Made by a program: the position numbers and the translations under genes
Assembly (NCBI GenBank): GCA_964348685.1
Contig: CAYGDM010000009.1
Location: forward strand, 1 to 25,621
Direction: 5' to 3'
DNA: 25,621 nt
Origin: DALYDP01 sp964348685
GTDB lineage: Bacteria > Patescibacteriota > Gracilibacteria > Peribacterales > Peribacteraceae
Part shown: positions 24,677 to 25,621 of the stretch, piece by piece
How positions within the stretch are numbered: position 1 is the first letter of the stretch
Layout of the letters: each line of letters opens with the position of its first letter
Notes under the pieces: generated by a model
Databases searched by the model: none
What the model was told of the DNA's origin: nothing
What the model saw: the letters and a program-made list of their open reading frames with translations, nothing else

Positions 24677-24684
24677 TTAAAGCT

Positions 24685-24921
24685 ATGTCACGATCATATT
24701 CAGCAGGCGTAACGCCGGAAGGAGAAATCGTCGTTGAATGCGACGGACAAGACATCACGCCCTGCGGATTACATATCGCAGCATCACTGTCTCACCACGG
24801 TTGCGCCAATGTGCAGGAGGCGATCGACAATGGGAAAATCCTGCAGATATTGGCTGAAATGACTGATGCGGGAAGGAAGCAAATGAGCCAAATCGTCATT
24901 ATCGATCCATTCGTAGACTGA
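24685..24921 (+). CDS. Small protein of unknown function (78 aa)
   Basis: The ATG at 24685 is preferred over one at 24649 because a good extended -10 lies between them. The protein begins MSRSYSAGVTPEGEIVVECD, has three cysteines and no membrane segment, and is of mixed charge. I do not recognise a family. The gene stands alone between the MgtC-like gene and the convergent rRNA operon; its stop codon is 5 bp from the rRNA terminator. Confidence 0.6.
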   Translation: MSRSYSAGVTPEGEIVVECDGQDITPCGLHIAASLSHHGCANVQEAIDNGKILQILAEMTDAGRKQMSQIVIIDPFVD

Positions 24922-24925
24922 CACG

Positions 24926-24946
24926 CAAAAAAGCCCCGTTGGGGCT
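24926..24946 (-). terminator. Rho-independent terminator of the rRNA operon
   Basis: On the minus strand AGCCCC, a 3-nt loop and GGGGCT form a perfect 6-bp stem followed by a T-run. It lies about 22 bp after the 3' end of 5S rRNA. The stem may also slow rightward transcription from the small gene, although the T-tract on that side is poor. Confidence 0.85.
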
Positions 24947-24967
24947 ACTTTGATGATCAATCGTTTA

Positions 24968-25085
24968 GTCCTGGCATCGGCCTACTCTCGCGAACCGTTC
25001 GGATCACTACCATCGGCGCTGAAGGGCTTAACTGCTGAGTTCGGTATGGGATCAGGTGTGACCCCTTCGCTCGAGACACCAGGAC
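24968..25085 (-). rRNA. rrf: 5S ribosomal RNA
   Basis: The 118-nt minus-strand sequence is closed by a perfect terminal stem: GTCCTGG at the 5' end and CCAGGAC at the 3' end. It contains the conserved loop CCATACCGAACTC and the 3' domain GCGAGAGTAGG. It is the last gene of the rRNA operon. Ends are set by the terminal stem and may shift by one or two bases. Confidence 0.95.
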
Positions 25086-25106
25086 AAAACGATCGACAAT
25101 GTTGCT

Positions 25107-25162
25107 TGCCACGGCGTAGTCCGAAGACGAAGCCGGGTGAATGAAAAGAAAGAACCGTGGCA
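25107..25162 (-). other. 23S-5S spacer stem, probable rRNA processing structure
   Basis: In the 142-nt spacer TGCCACGG (25107-25114) pairs perfectly with CCGTGGCA (25155-25162). On the minus strand the loop contains GTC-TTCG-GAC, a small hairpin with a UUCG tetraloop. No tRNA is present. It could be a processing signal before 5S rRNA; this is inferred. Confidence 0.45.
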
Positions 25163-25227
25163 GAGTCCGCATGGACATATTCCGCCCGCCTTGTGACACA
25201 TAAACAGTACAGAAACAGATGTGAAAA

Positions 25228-25621
<394 letters not shown>

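Noticed and set aside
25086..25227. tRNA gene in the 23S-5S spacer
   Set aside because: No cloverleaf, T-loop GTTCGA or acceptor stem pattern is visible; only an 8-bp stem and a UUCG hairpin.

Overview
This is a GC-rich, gene-dense bacterial window. TGA acts as a normal stop codon: it ends the 2021-aa and 1940-aa reading frames and two of the small genes. Four giant or large cysteine-rich secreted proteins, plus the start of a fifth one, are combined with serine tracts, beta-propeller and DUF11-like domains, a DsbA-family protein and apparently leaderless promoters. This points to a Candidate Phyla Radiation (Patescibacteria) genome, perhaps of the Peribacteria/Peregrinibacteria type. That placement is an inference; the 23S rRNA fragment at the right edge can test it.

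Left 21 kb (1-20999): a surface or secreted protein locus read leftwards. From promoter-distal to promoter-proximal it holds a protein of at least 1105 aa that runs off the left edge (1-3316), a 2021-aa protein (4303-10368), a 1940-aa protein (10428-16250), a 978-aa protein (16214-19150) and a 615-aa protein (19152-20999). All five begin with a hydrophobic signal or anchor segment. All are rich in cysteine, and four carry recognisable CGDG...GE.CDDGN repeats (DUF4215 / Myxococcus cysteine-rich repeat type); the partial protein has only a degenerate one. The 1940-aa protein also has seven DxDxDG blades (FG-GAP/VCBS propeller) and ends in an LPXTG-like anchor, LSDTG. The last three genes (20999 to 10428) abut or overlap and look like one operon. 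The 2021-aa gene and the partial gene each have their own extended -10 element just before the ATG. Facing the 2021-aa gene is the only rightward gene of this part (3505-4293), a membrane-anchored DsbA/thioredoxin-4-like protein whose two catalytic cysteines are replaced.

Middle (21078-23952): three leftward, nearly contiguous genes. They encode a LamG-type secreted protein with a Tat-like signal, an RsuA/RluB-family pseudouridine synthase and a beta-CASP metallo-beta-lactamase-fold RNase/hydrolase.

Right end: a rightward MgtC/SapB-family membrane protein (24133-24615), a small unknown gene (24685-24921), then the 3' end of a leftward rRNA operon: terminator, 5S rRNA and the last ~390 nt of 23S rRNA.

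The most unusual content is the cysteine-rich surface locus. It would need extensive disulfide formation outside the membrane, yet the DsbA-like protein encoded among these genes has lost its CxxC. The exterior-facing proteins may mediate attachment to a host or another surface, but no function is shown by the sequence.
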